This document shows positions 15,054-27,760 of a stretch of 64,000 bases of DNA, piece by piece. Both the position numbers and the translations under genes were made by a program. The notes below the pieces were generated by a model. It saw only the letters and a list, made by a program, of their open reading frames with translations. It did no database searches and was not told where the DNA came from. Within the stretch, counting starts at the first letter, position 1. The number at the start of each line of letters is the position of its first letter. Source of the DNA: Phalacrocorax aristotelis (taxonomy: Eukaryota > Chordata > Aves > Suliformes > Phalacrocoracidae); assembly GCF_949628215.1 (NCBI RefSeq), contig NC_134282.1, positions 5,727,223 through 5,791,222 on the forward strand, in the 5' to 3' direction.

Positions 15054-16846
15054 CTGAGGAAAGAAAAACAGATTCAGTGTTTCAGAAAAGAAAGTTATTC
15101 CATGTTTTTTCTGCTGGAAGTTCACAAAGACATTTTATGCAAACTTGTTGCTAAACCTACACACACCTTCAGATCTGAAAGAACAATCCACAAGGCAGAA
15201 CATTATCATTTAGAGCTTATTTTTTCTACTACCTATAATTAGTGTAATTAATGAGACATTTGGATCCCATCACAGACAAAACTATCAATGGTAATCCTCT
15301 CAACAGCAAAAGCGTAATTAAAAAAAATTATTCTTGTAAGTCACACTTTTATATCTTGCCACCACAGATCCTTAACAATTCTCATTACATCCTAAAAGCC
15401 AGTTGTTGAAGGAAAAATGAACATCAAGTTTTGAAGCTAAGGACTTCCCCAGAGACTCCTCTCTGCAAAAAACAGGTGTAGAATTTGCCAGGATCCTGTA
15501 CGGGGTAGTACAGAATCATTTGCTTGGGCAATGAGGAATCCTGAGGAGGATTAAGGTAGTCTGCTTTAAGATAGGAATCTTGTACTGTTGCATTGTCAAC
15601 CTGAAGCTGCATTTTCTAATTTTAAAAACCAAACCAAAAAACCCCACAAACCAAAAAACAAAAAAAAAACCCCACCAAACCAAATAAACCTTAAAAACTG
15701 AATGCAATGATATATTCCAAGCAGAAACCATTGGAGTACTTTCACTGAATACCATTCATATGCAAGAAGAGTGGATGGCCCAGCTCATATCAACTGCGTA
15801 ACTTCTTCAATTATAGCTAAGAGATAACTTATCAACATTTTAGAGACAAACTGTAGAACTAAATATGTGCTGTAGTTGAAACAGAGAGGCATAATCTCTG
15901 CAGTGGTACTGCTGAACACATCTTGAACACTGTTTTCAGAAATTCCTCCCCAAGATCCTTTCACCGAAGACTTGAAGTCCAGTACATCATACAAATAAGA
16001 AATTTCATTCATGCTTCAAACCAGTTACTTTGACATCAAAATTCATGGGAATTGCCTCTTCAAAGTCATTTTGCCATTCACTCATCACTTCCATCTGCAG
16101 TCACATCGGAGTTGCTTGCGCTAGCAGAGCGTGCTTGCTCTCCACAGCACAGCCCTACATCCAGGCGCACGACTTGGCTCTTCCCATACTACAAACGGGA
16201 CGGTGTGGTAGTAGTGTTCTCTGCTGAAGAAACGAATCCTGCTTCTCAGAAAGGCTGGTAGGAACATGTGTCATGTCATGCTGAAACTGCCAAGATGCTT
16301 ATATTTCCTAAATTAGCTTGTGTATCTGTGCGCAACATTATGCAATGCAGACAGAACATCAGTGACACAGAATTAGGGTAAAGAACCTACAGGTTCTACC
16401 TACAAGAACCAAACAAGCTGCGTCAGAGACATTTCTAGTTAAAATACTAAGATTTTCACACTTTCTTATAAGCAATATTGCTAAAAATACTGCTTTCCTT
16501 TTCAGGTTTCATTATAATCCCTAAAAAAGATGTTCCTAAAAAATCTTCTTTTAACTCTAGAGGCAAAGGCATGCTTATTTTGCAGATGGAAACCAAGATC
16601 AACAGTTAACTACAATTGCTTAAGATTCAGGTGCCGAAGCCAGGATTGTATGTTTGCATCTCCCAGCTTACGGGGAATCCACTGAAGCATGCTTCCGCAT
16701 GCTCAGGCCACAAAGCAGGATGGCAGGAAGCCTACTGATTAATAACCCACAGACATGCCCAGGCCCCTTCTATCGCTGTTCAGGCACTGCCATCTGTTTC
16801 TATAAGACAAAAAGCCCCATAGTAAAACATGACTAAAAGGCCTTAC
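15054..16846. other. SERPINI1 intron 2
   Basis: This 1,793-bp intron is phase 1. It contains an A/C-rich tract at 15622-15690 (G/T-rich in the sense of the gene) and a short perfect inverted repeat at 16382-16397. Short ORFs on both strands match nothing I recognise. Confidence 0.75.
15622..15690 (-). repeat. A/C-rich low-complexity tract (G/T-rich on the minus strand)
   Basis: Units of AACC, CCCCAC and A-runs for about 70 bases inside SERPINI1 intron 2. It is the reverse-complement counterpart of the tracts at 7994-8066 and 31154-31230. Confidence 0.75.
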
Positions 16847-17114
16847 CATTTTTTAAGCTGTCAAAACCCATGGAATGTCGGATTTCTTTCAAAGTGGTTC
16901 CATGGGCTCCAAGCTCTACCATCCCCATGGCTATTGCAATGCTTAGAGGAGAGAAAAGAATATTCTCATCTTCTCTTGCAGCTCGCAGCTGATTGTAAAT
17001 ATTCACAGAAAGCTCAGCAATGGTTTCATCCGGAAAATTTGTCTTGAAGGCTTGGCTTTGCAAAACAAGCAAAGACAACAGTCCAAGGAGATACATGTCT
17101 TAAGATTCTCAGAT
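16847..17114 (-). CDS. SERPINI1: SERPINI1 exon 2: start codon, signal peptide, residues 1-84
   Basis: The acceptor TTGCAG is at plus 17115-17120. The ATG is at 17096-17094, preceded in frame by a TAA two codons upstream, which fixes the start. The protein opens [17 protein letters not shown], a typical cleavable signal peptide of about 16 residues for secretion. The mature N-terminus then carries serpin helix A and the shutter-region stretch [15 protein letters not shown]. Ser49 and Ser52, the positions changed in the human inclusion-body dementia FENIB, are both intact. The exon ends one base into Gly84 before GTAAGG. Coding length is 250 nt, phase 1 exit. Identification rests on near-complete agreement with vertebrate neuroserpin as I know it. 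Confidence 0.97.
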
Positions 17115-18935
17115 CTGCAAGAAAGTTTTAAAGAAAATAAGTTTACCTTGTTTAAGTAAGAAAAGATTCAACTTGAGAGAGAAAAAGAATAGTAAACTTT
17201 TAGCCTTAAATCTGTGTGTGGGAAAAAACCCCTAGGTATGGAGTTTAATGCACAATTCAGTTATTTGGAGGAGAAACTAATATATGTACTGTTCAAACTG
17301 AAATAATGATCTATTGAAAAAAATAACCTACTTCATATTGTGACTTTATGCTTTTGAAATCTTTCAGCAATAGATTAACAAAACGCAGCTTCTACATAAA
17401 AAGACAAAGACATAGCGACTCCCTTCCTACTTTTACTTTTTAATTTTGCTGCTGTTGTTGAGCAATGTTGATCTGGAATTAGTACATATTTCTGTACTTT
17501 TTCACCAAGGAGATCTAAAAATCCACATTTATTCTGTTTGACCTTCCAGAAAGATAAAACTTATTCATCTTAAGTCATTCTAAGCCCCAAACTGGTAAAA
17601 CTATTTCAAGCCCTGTAAGAGAGCTTGCTGACACAGGTGACAAAATGTACCATGATGTTGCTCAGTTGCAAAACACAGGGCAAGCAGCCAAAAATTAACT
17701 GAAAGAAAAATAAATCATGCCTTAGCTACCAAATGAAATCCCTTTTGTTTGTAAATAACGGTGAAGTTAGGTAGTTATGCTAGCTAAGAGAACACCAGCT
17801 CAGAGATCTTCAGAGGACAAAGTTATTGTATACACCAGTGAGAAAGATTCAACGGGTGAACAAGAAGGCAAGCTAAACTGAAAAAAGTGTTAGCACTAAT
17901 GTTTTTGACTAATCCATCCTCCAAGCTTTGCTAAACTGCTTCAGTAAGCAGCAGTTCTCACTCTAGCCTAGTCTAGCTCATCACTCAGCTACCGATATTA
18001 AAATGCCAGCTCCTGGAGCAGTGTATGTACGTCTCCAGCTTTCCATTTTTCCTTTAAACTTCATACTACCTTGACATATGACCCACTTACTGCCAAATCT
18101 CTTGGTTCAGAAATGCCCAACCAACAGAGCTTGCTTTTCAGTCCTTTCTCTTTGCCATTTACGGTATCTCTAACACATAATGAAGCAAAGGTTCCTGAAG
18201 CAGTCAGTTAGACAAGACTAAAAGCTTTAGTCCAGAAGTGTTTACATGTTGTTGTGCCAGTCTGCAGGGCTTGTCAGCATGGGACGAATTTGAGTGAATG
18301 TGCTATTCTGTTGCTCGAATGAAGTCAATTTGCATGCAGCCAGCCTGAGTGCCTCTGCCTTATGCTTCCCAGCTCTCCTGTGTCTGCAGTTATCACGGGT
18401 TTCTATATACCTGACACAGAGACCCTTAGTAAGCTTTATGCAACATTTATAATATGCATTTCATCTTCACAGGACTATGCAGCATTATCTAATTAACTTG
18501 CACAACACTGAATGATATATAATTTAAGCATAATTAGAGAAAATATAAAAAGCAACAGGGTACACATACGGGCCTTGGCAGCAACTGGTGCAGTCAGTCA
18601 CTAGTTAAGATTCTTCCTGTCCCCTAGACACGGATCAGCCTTTTGTTTATATTTTTATGAGAAAATTAAATAGATGAACCAGTGCAGCAATCATACATGC
18701 TTCAGGGGAAAAGGACAGGCGCTTAACGCAACACAGTAGCTAGAGCCTTGTTCCTCCCCTGCCCCACTTCTGCTTTCTCATGACTGCTTCCATACATGTA
18801 TGAAACATGCCCCTTATCTCTATTTCTAATAAGCCCTCCTCTATGTTGGCATCACTTCATCTCTCCGGACTACCTGATCAGTCTTGCTCTGATTCTTACA
18901 AGGTATGAGGAATCTCCGATTCTATTTAAGAATGG

Positions 18936-19328
18936 CACAGAAACCCAGAATCCCAGGTTGGAAGGGACCTCAGGGATCATCCAGTCCAACCTTTCTAGGA
19001 AGAGCAGTCTAGACAAGATGGCCCAGCACCCTGTCCAGCTGACTCTTGAAGGTGTCTAACGTGGCCAAGTCAACCCCTTCCCTGGGGAGATTATTCCAAT
19101 GGTGACTGTCCTCAGTGTGAAAAATTTCCCTCTCGTGTCCAATCGGACTCTCCCCAAGAGCAACTTGTGTCCATTCCCCCTTGTCCTCTCCATGGGACTC
19201 CTTGTAAAGAGAGAGCCTCCGTCGTCTTTGTAGCTACCCCTTAAGTACTGGTACATGGGGATGAGATCTCCTCTAAGCCTCCTTTTCTCAAGGCTTAGCA
19301 AACCCAGTTCTCCCAGCCTATCCAATAA
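18936..19328 (-). mobile_element. CR1 LINE, 5'-truncated 3' fragment
   Basis: Read on the minus strand, the element encodes a fragment of the C-terminal end of the CR1 ORF2 polyprotein. It contains RLGELGLLSLEKRRLRGDLI, then TRGNGHKLLLGRVRLDTRG, hallmark residues of the end of avian CR1 ORF2. The 3' UTR follows with GGTTGGACTGGATGATC and ends with degenerate copies of the ATTCTRTG octamer (plus strand 18937-18952). The frame drifts after FFTLRTV, so it is not functional. It stops abruptly at the 5' side near 19328, as is usual for CR1, which truncates during reverse transcription. It lies in the sense direction of SERPINI1 within intron 1. Confidence 0.9.
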
Positions 19329-22300
19329 GTCATATAAGCCTAAAACACCAGCTTCATATTGTCCTTATGACTTGATGACTATGTATTTCAGTACACTGAT
19401 ACAACCATTCAGCACTTCACTGCCGCCCAATGGAAAACACTTTGGTCTGAGCCATGACCATCACTATTCGTTTCATAAAGACTGAGACGATCTTTTTATT
19501 GTCCAAAACATTATCAACGTACCACAAACTTCCCCAATAACTGTTTTTCTTAAGTTAATCAAGTCTTATTTTAATTCTTTTTTAGCCTATCCATTTATTA
19601 GTTATTGACTTATGGATATTAAGGTTTCTGTTACAGAAAATAATTGGATTTCTGTTTTGTGATTCTGGGCACTCTAGATTTCTTTATTTAAAAAGCAAGA
19701 GCACGCATCTCTCCTAACGCTACATAATACAAGACTTCATTCAGCATATCACTGTGCTAGACCAAGCCCAGGTATGAATCTCTCATCCTAGAAGTTGTAC
19801 AAGGCGAGAAAGGCTTATAAACTTACATCATGCGTGAGGTCTGTAGTGGTGTCAGAAACAGTACTCAAAAAACAAAAATAGATAAGCAGAAGCTCATCTT
19901 TTGTTTGTTAAGGATGATCCCCAAGCATCACTATGGCTTTTAAACTGGCCTGCATATATGGGGAATCTCACATCCTAATCTAAGCCAACCAGCTGTGTTG
20001 CTCAATGCAGATGCAGTTATACAGATAGCTAAGGTTCCCCCCCAACCTGTATCGAGAACTGTTTGAGCTCACTTTGAGACCTGACAAGGTTACAACAGAC
20101 AAAAGATAATCTTCAATTTTAAAAAAGGAAATTTCCCCAGCCTTTTAGTTGCAGAGGCAGCTATTCAGCACTCCATCACCGGTCTTGGTCCTATGTGCTA
20201 TTGCCAGACAGGCTTAAATAATTGCAGGAGGGAGGGAGAGGGGAAATTTATACATTTTAATGAAGTGCCTAACACATAGGTTAGACTATTTGAATATTAA
20301 TAAAATGTTTTGTATCAGATAATACTTAAGAAAAAAAATTATATACAAATCAAAGTAATCTTTCTTCCTGACCGCTCCTGAAAAGCTCCTCAGATGAAAT
20401 AATCAAGTTATAATATTTTTAATTATTAGGTTGGACAGAAAATAGAATAAGTACATAGATGCGGACAAGTAAGATTTATACTGAAATGCTCTTACAAGGC
20501 AAAGTACCAAATTTCCACTTAGTTTTTTAATACATGCTTAAATCCCAATGATGGCAATGCAAGAGGTTAAACTGTGTAGAATGAAATTTCCCAGTAGGAA
20601 TGAACTAAAGCCAAACAGTTTGGGTTTCCCCCCCCCGCTTCCCCTTCCACATCATTTTTTAGTCTGGAGAGGTTTTCTGATAGAGTTCACTGTGAAGCTC
20701 CCCACAGACACATCCAGGAAAAAGGAAGAGAGTCAGGGAGGTGGAAACAAGCACCCAGGTATAGGCAGAGGATGCGACTAGCTCTTTTCCTGGCAGCACG
20801 CTCTCGAGGTATTTGTGAAAATATAACTTTCTCACAATGTATGCATAACAGTACAATGTAAGGGAAGATGTTTTAAAGCAAACTGAAGATCTGTGGGAGA
20901 CGGTCAGTGGGGAGGAGGCTGTAAAACAGAACAGACACCTGACCAAGCCTTGCAAGCCAGTGTGACAACAGTCTAATCTTATCGGTCTGAGATGTCTGGG
21001 GTAAATTCTTCAGTTCAATTCTTCTTGCACTTCTGGTACAAGCACACACTGCTCTACTGGCAACTGGGAATCAAACTCTTAATTATCATTCTAGTCATCA
21101 CAGTTATTGCTTCTCTGATTCTGCCTTACTTCAGGCTATATTACTTTCGGGTTTATGCTTCCTCATGCCTCTTCATGCAGCAGGTCTTGATCCAAACAAA
21201 CAGCTGAACACTTATTATGGTGCACCATGTTCTCAGCATTGCTCTTCAGTAAGGGTCAAGGGCACTCTGTTTTGTTTCTGCAGCAGTACAGAGAGCATTT
21301 TTTAAAATTGTCTGTACCATATTCACAAACATACTTCAAGTGAAAGAAATTAAGCCAAACATTATGTAATATACGTCCAGGAAGTTGAACAGCTCCCATG
21401 AGTATCATCAAACTTTTTAGTCAGTCTTCTTAGTCTCTTCCTCAGAGCCATCAGCAGTACAGTCTGTCACTGCTGTTCTGCATCGATGAAATCTAGTTAA
21501 ATAATACTGCATCAGCTGAAAAGGAGTCCAAGTCCACACTGAGCAATGTTTACAAATCAAGAACCATCAGTTTCAAATGTTACTGCATGCATTTGCATTT
21601 ATTGGCTACCTATAAGAATGAAAAAAAAAAAAAAGCTCTTAAAATTACTTTCACTCCTCAATCACATGGATGTTAAGACCGAAGATAAGAACTTCTCATT
21701 TAAGGGCCGGTCTCAGACAGAATCTAAGTTTTGTTCTATTTTACCGTAATTGATGCATGAACACCACTCACTCCTACCAGGCAATCAAAGAATCAGTGCA
21801 AATAGACAAATACTCTCCTTGCAATAACCTCCTCTTGGAAAACAATTGTGTATCACAAATCATTGCTAGCTACTGAGGTTTGTCAGAGTATGAGAGTTTT
21901 GCTCTCGCTTGCAACCGTTCTGAAGAAAAAAAAAGCAGCAGCAGAACACTAGACAATGCAGTATCACTTCAAAACCCTGAGAAACACCTGTACCTCCAGA
22001 TGAGACATTATTGCATAGTTGTAACCATGCAGGTGTTATTTGGTGACTTTAACCACAACTTCAATGTAAATGGGGTTCCCTGGTATGCATACATACTAGT
22101 ACATACATACACTTACAAACCAGCTCTGCTTGGTTTGACAGTCCTACACCATCCTTCTGGTGTTTCTGCACTGGGCACAGAGACATACCTGTTTTGACTG
22201 GGGGATACTTTTGCTTTTGGACACTGTTCTGTACAGGGTTTAAGTTTCTTGGAGCCACCTTAAATGAACGCACTCATCTCTTCCTGATTTTTCTTATATT

Positions 22301-25300
22301 TTGCCACTTCCCTCACATATTACTTAAAATAATAAAGAAAGATTCCAAATAATTGTCGTTCAGTAGCCACTTGCATTGAGGTCGCTATTAGTTTCCCTGG
22401 AACTGAACTTTAACTCAAAGTTTCAGACAGTCCCAAAATTCAGCCTACCACATTTTCACAGCAGGTCACAACCAGCTCCATGTAAAGGCAGCGTTCCTGT
22501 CTATTTGCCCTGCGGCCAGCACGGATGTACTCCTGCACAGCGGCAGAGGGAATGCCACTTTTAATAATGTTTGAAGAACAGGATTCATAGGCTAGAATAG
22601 AGGACTGATTAACTATAGCTCTTGCCTTTCCCCAAGCATAAGGGCTGGAATGACTAAGAGGAAGTAGAACAACATCGCCCCCTCACACCCACAAGCTCTG
22701 AACTATTCAGCTGATTACATATGCTTTCAGAAAAATTCAAAAGGGGCAAGCAGCCTCTGTATGCCAAGATATTTTGAGAGATACCATGTCAACAAACTCG
22801 AACCGAGTTCACAGACACAAAGTACCATGAATTTTGAAACAGTAAGAATTGGACTCAATGTAAGAAGGTGCCAAAAATTCAATTAAGGGTTCAATTCTAG
22901 TACATTGTGCATGCCAGACAGGTTGAAAAAAAGCTTTATAATTTCCTTGGGTTTTACCCCTTTACAGCCTGTGGGTTTTATAAAAAAAAAACTCATTTAT
23001 GGCTTTAAAAACCTACAGAATAAAACTGTGATATATTGCCTTAGTTCCTCAGCACACAGAGACTAAACTAAGATTAGTCGCCTTCAAGATTACTCTTGGC
23101 TACATGCAAGCTAAACACCAAAGCTGTGGGAAGCACAAACAAGAAAAACTGCTGATTCCTTCTGATCAGTGTATAAAAGAAAAGCTTGGGGGTGGGGGGC
23201 GAAGCAAGAGAAGTAACAGGATTGATTACATTCTCTCCTGTAAAGAGCAGCATCTGCAGGAACAGACAGAAGTCTGGCAGAACAATTTTATAAGCAAGAG
23301 ATGAATTTACTTAGGGAGCAAGCCCTGCTGGTCAGATGGAAAAAACCCACTGTCTATCCAGGTAGGAGCTCAGCGCCTCCTCCTTCCCCTCAAACCAAAC
23401 CATAATCGTATCATGTTTGTGACAGATTAATTATGAAAGGCCAGACAAGTTTGGTGAAATTCAGCCACTGCTGCTTTGCCAGTTAGTAAACATGACAATT
23501 GCCAGAGGCACCTTTACTCTAGATGATTTCTTGTTGGCAATCTTACCACACAATACAACATCAAAGAGGGAGGGACTGCATAACTAGTAATAACAATTTA
23601 GAGAATCAACACAACTCTCTCTCCAAAAAGAAACCAGCGAGCACCAGTTGAGCAGAGGAGAGGCACTGAGCAATGAAGATCATTAGCTGTTCACCAGGAC
23701 CAGGCAGTGGTTGTCATGGCTACCCCAAGGATGTGCAAAGGAGGTACACAGCAGGGAAGAAGAGCTCCTGGACTGGTTTAGGCTTGCCTCGGGCATGCTG
23801 CCCTGCAACAACCCGGAATGTGGCTGCTACCACAAACCCCAAGACTCTCACAAATCCACTGGATCAGTTTGTACTGCAGAACAATATAAGAATCCTTTGT
23901 TTCCCCCCAACCCCTTCTGCTTTGTCCAGGAATCCCACCTTTCAGATTTTTATTTATTTAAAGATTGGGCAAAAACTGCATCTCCAGCTAGCATTACTGC
24001 TCTCACCCCCGGAACATTGTGGTTTTACCTCTAGAAAATCCCACGGAAGTAATGTGGCACTTCCTTGCATCAGCTGCTTACTTTGTTCACTATCCTTTTT
24101 TCCCTCCCATTCATTCAGCTGCTCTATCCCTCCAGCATGAGGACCAACAGACAGCATACTGTGAAACAAGGCTATAAACAGAGTTGAATTAACCTGAAAA
24201 ATAATTTCTAACTAAAAATGGTTTCTTCCAACCTAAAAATAATTTCTTTTACATAACAAGTGAAAGCAGGCAGGTATACAGGGGACAGCAGTGCAAAGGC
24301 TAACTGCTGTAATCAAGTATCTAGATGGGAAATCTACATCCTACCAACTGCTCTAAGGGTCTAGTTACACAATCTACTAAGGGTACGCTTACATCTGGAG
24401 TTGAGATACAGGAGACCCTGCCTGAAAGTGATAGGAAGTAAATGAAAGTACCAGTTCTCAGAGAAACAGACATGTAATTCATGCAGGATTATTGCTTATA
24501 GCCAGCAGAATATACCCAAGGAAATGGGAGAATAACGACATGTCCATAAAACATTCTCAGTTACAGCTATCATGGACAGTGCAAGCAGTATGTGAAGGTT
24601 TCTGCAAAGTACTTGGGTTATTAGAAGTAGTTTGGCTATTGGAAGTGGTAACAGTCATGAAGTTTTACATGCCTCTTGATACCAGGCAGGCACATAAGCA
24701 CTAGCTATGACGTCTTACATTTAGCCCGCAAGTCAACTCCTTTGTATTAGGGTATGCATTTAGATTTTCTGTGTTGCAAAAACATGTTTATCCCTAAAAA
24801 ATGCTTATCCTTAGCTTATGTGAGCATATGACCTTGTCAAACAGAGATTCTACAGACACATCTAGAATCATTAAGCTTGTTTAAATCTGGTAGTTTCAGA
24901 GATGTACAATGACATCCATATTTCAATCCGCACAAACAGTAGTAACAACATTATAGGGTTTTATCTCCATCTGTCAATTATGGAGTCACTGCCTTCTGGA
25001 GCAGGAAACCTTGAGGTTAATGTCATCAGAGAGCAGCACAATAACTATATATCAAATACTGGGGTATTTAAACCTCTAGTATATAGTGACTAGAGCAAAG
25101 AAGAGTCATTCCATAAGAAGTGTTTGGACTATACTAAAGCCTTGCCCTCCACACACAGCAAGGCATGCCCCGCAGGATTCTTTATTTCTATTTTTTTAAA
25201 TGACTGCATAACACCAGCAGCTTCTAGAACCCTGAAAGGAAAATGATACACTGAAAACTTTCATATTGGTAATTTCTACCACTAAAAGCCAAATGTTTTT

Positions 25301-25868
25301 AAACTTGCATGGAGCTTGGCACTGACTCACTAACCTGCTGAGGCAATTACGCAAGCCAAAGTTGTCTTAATTGAGCTTCCTCAAGCATAATCCCTCAGCT
25401 CCAATTAAAAAATAAAAAGAGATGCTGAGAAGCTATGTCCAAAACACTTAAATTTGAATAGCCTAAAGCAAACATCTAAATCCATGTCTAGACAATTAAG
25501 AAAAGGTGGTCTTATTTAAAAAACTACTACTATAAGGCCTGCAATTGTAAGGATCCTTATACAATTTCGCTATTTGTTTCTTCTGGCCAGAAGAAAAAAA
25601 AGAATTAGAAATTGTTTGGCAGAGTGCTTTTATTTGTGACAGCTACCACGTACCCTACAAACTAAAAGCTATAAATAAGAAAACACAAAAAAACCTGAAG
25701 CTCTGTGAAGGAAGAAATCTGAAAGATTAGAGAATTTGGGGATTCAGAAGGCTCAGGACTGGGGGTGTGCACATAGCCCTTCCGAGAAAGTCAACAAAGC
25801 CTGAGCAGGGAGAACTTCAAGGCTAGAGATTGAAATGGAACATTGGATCTGCTTTCAATAGATCAAAA

Positions 25869-25891
25869 GGGGTGGGGTGGGGGGAAGGGGG
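25869..25891 (+). repeat. G-quadruplex motif
   Basis: G-runs of 4, 4, 6 and 5 separated by T, T and AA, a textbook four-run G4 pattern with very short loops. It lies in SERPINI1 intron 1, with the G-runs on the template strand. Confidence 0.85.
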
Positions 25892-26502
25892 TGTCTACCT
25901 GGCAAGTCCCATAGAAGCAGCTTAATCAAGCACACACTGATTTTTTTTTTTAAATATATATTATGTTTCCTATGAGGGTTGTCAGCGCTGTACACCACTC
26001 TGAATGAGGTCACTCCCATGCACACTGGTTGTGGGTGAAGATTTGAACTCGATTCATTGTCGACAAGAGTAGAACTAGCTGAAAGAATCACTGCGTTTCA
26101 TTTCAGAAGCATCAGTTATGCCTGTTTTGGTATTAGACAGCTTTCTGTGTATACTATTTCATTAACAAATTAAAACTTAATATACCATCAAAACAGTGAC
26201 AGGATCTCAACTTCTTTGTTCTACATTTTGCAGTAAGTTTAAAATTCAGGGCATCATCTTCTATTCAGAAGTGAAATGGCGGGATTTCCCACAAGAACAG
26301 AGCAAGACACAAACAGAAAGGTCCACATAGGTGCCTGAAAGTTGCCTTACCTCAGAGCTAAGAGCCCAGCAGCAGGAACCTGCTCTCAGGACTGATTTTA
26401 CTATGGAAGGAGGGACACAGCAGGGGAAGTTGGTCTTAGTCAGAGGCACTCAAGAATCAATTTTGATAAGTTCTACTTTTGGATTTTTTTTTCTTTTTAA
26501 TG

Positions 26503-27627
26503 TGTGGTGAGCTGACCCTGGCTGGACACCAGGTGCCCACCAAAGCTGCTCCATCACTCCCCTCCTCAGCTGGGCAGGGAAGAGAAAATATAACAAAAGG
26601 CTCATGGGTCAAGATAAGGACAGGGAGAGATCACTCAGCAGTTACCACCCCAGGCAGAACAGACTCAACTTGGGGAAACTGTCTTAACTTATTAAAAATT
26701 GAATCAGAGTAGGGTAATGAGAAAATAAAAACCAAATCTTAAAACCCCTTCTCCACACCCCTCCCTTCCCCTCAGGCTCAACTTCACTCCCGATTTTCAC
26801 CACCTCCTCCCCTCCAGCAGCACAGGGGGATGGGGAATGGGGGCTGTGGTCAGTTTGTCACACCTTGTCTCTGCTGCTCCTTTCTCCTCAGGAGAAGGAC
26901 TCCTCACACTCCTCCACGGCTCCAGCGTGGGGTCCCTCCCACGGTAGGCAGGCTCCATGAACTGCTCCAGCGTGGGTCCTTCCCACAGGCCGCAGTTCTT
27001 CACAAACTGCTCCAGTGTCATCCCTTCCCCGGGGTGCAGCCCTCCAGGAACAGGTTGCTCCAGCGCGGGTCCCCCACAGGGCCACAGGTCCTGCCAGCAA
27101 ACCTGCTCCAGCGTGGGCTCCTCTCTCCACAGGGTCACAGGTCCTGCCAGGAGCCTGCTCTGATGTGGGCTTCCCAAAAGGCCACAGCCTCCTTCAGGCA
27201 CCCACCTGCTCTGGTGTGGGGTCCTCCACAGGCTGCAGGTGGATATCTGCTCCGCTGTTAACCTCCATGGGCTGCAGGGGCACAGCCTGCCTCACCATGG
27301 TCTTCCCCACGGGCTGCAGGGGAATCTGCTTCAGTGCCTAGAGCACCTCCTCCCCTCCTTCTTCCCTGACTTTGGAGCCTGCAAGGTTGTTCCTCTCATC
27401 TTCTCACCCCTCTCTTTCTGGCTGCAGTTGTGCACTTCACCTCTTAACTGTTATCCCAGAGGCGCTACCACTGCGCTGACAGGCTCGGCCTTGGCCAGCA
27501 GTGGATCTGTCTTGGAGCTGGCTGACATTGGCTCTATTGTGCACAGAGGAAGCATCTAGCAGCTTCTCACACAAGCCACCCTTGTAGCCTGCCCCCTGGC
27601 CAAACCTTGCCACGCAGGCCCAATACA
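26503..27627 (-). mobile_element. Solo LTR of an avian endogenous retrovirus
   Basis: The block begins and ends TG...CA on the minus strand (TGTATTGGGC at 27627 to CACCACA at 26503), about 1,125 bp. Flanking 5-mers TAATG (26498-26502) and GAATG (27628-27632) agree at four of five positions, which suits an aged target-site duplication. I know very similar sequence as a high-copy repeat in many bird genomes, but I cannot assign the family name without a search. No gag, pol or env coding sequence flanks it, so it is a solo LTR. The interior has an array of about eight 41-52-bp units built on CTCCAGCGTGGG (plus strand). Orientation is inferred from the TG start and my memory of the repeat. Confidence 0.75.
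26920..27262. repeat. Tandem subrepeats inside the LTR
   Basis: Variants of CTCCAGCGTGGG recur at 26920, 26965, 27010, 27058, 27106, 27158, 27209 and 27250, spaced 45, 45, 48, 48, 52, 51 and 41 bases. Between them run related segments with CCCACRGG and GCAG. The first spacings are multiples of three, so a minus-strand reading frame repeats a TLEQ-like peptide. The array belongs to the LTR and is not a host minisatellite. Confidence 0.85.
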
Positions 27628-27740
27628 GAATGAAAAGGTCAACGTAGTACTCCACTCACAGTGCAGCCATCTAGGTAAGATGCCCCAAATGAGACAGTAG
27701 CATTATTTTTCCTTCCTCAGATTTCCTTAGGGTGGTTTGG

Positions 27741-27760
27741 GAAAGGAAGGGAAAGGAAGG
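27741..27760 (+). repeat. Short tandem duplication, 10-bp unit
   Basis: GAAAGGAAGG occurs twice in direct succession about 110 bases beyond the LTR end. It is purine-rich. Confidence 0.8.

Noticed and set aside
15424..16012. Minus-strand ORFs between SERPINI1 exons 2 and 3, considered as alternative exons
   Set aside because: They do not resemble serpin sequence, and exons 2 and 3 already join perfectly in phase.
16382..16397. Perfect inverted repeat AGAACCT-AC-AGGTTCT considered as a hormone response element
   Set aside because: The half-site and two-base spacing do not fit the glucocorticoid-type consensus (AGAACA, three-base spacing).
26830..27559. Several overlapping plus-strand ORFs
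   Set aside because: They are readings of the LTR and its tandem subrepeats, not separate genes.
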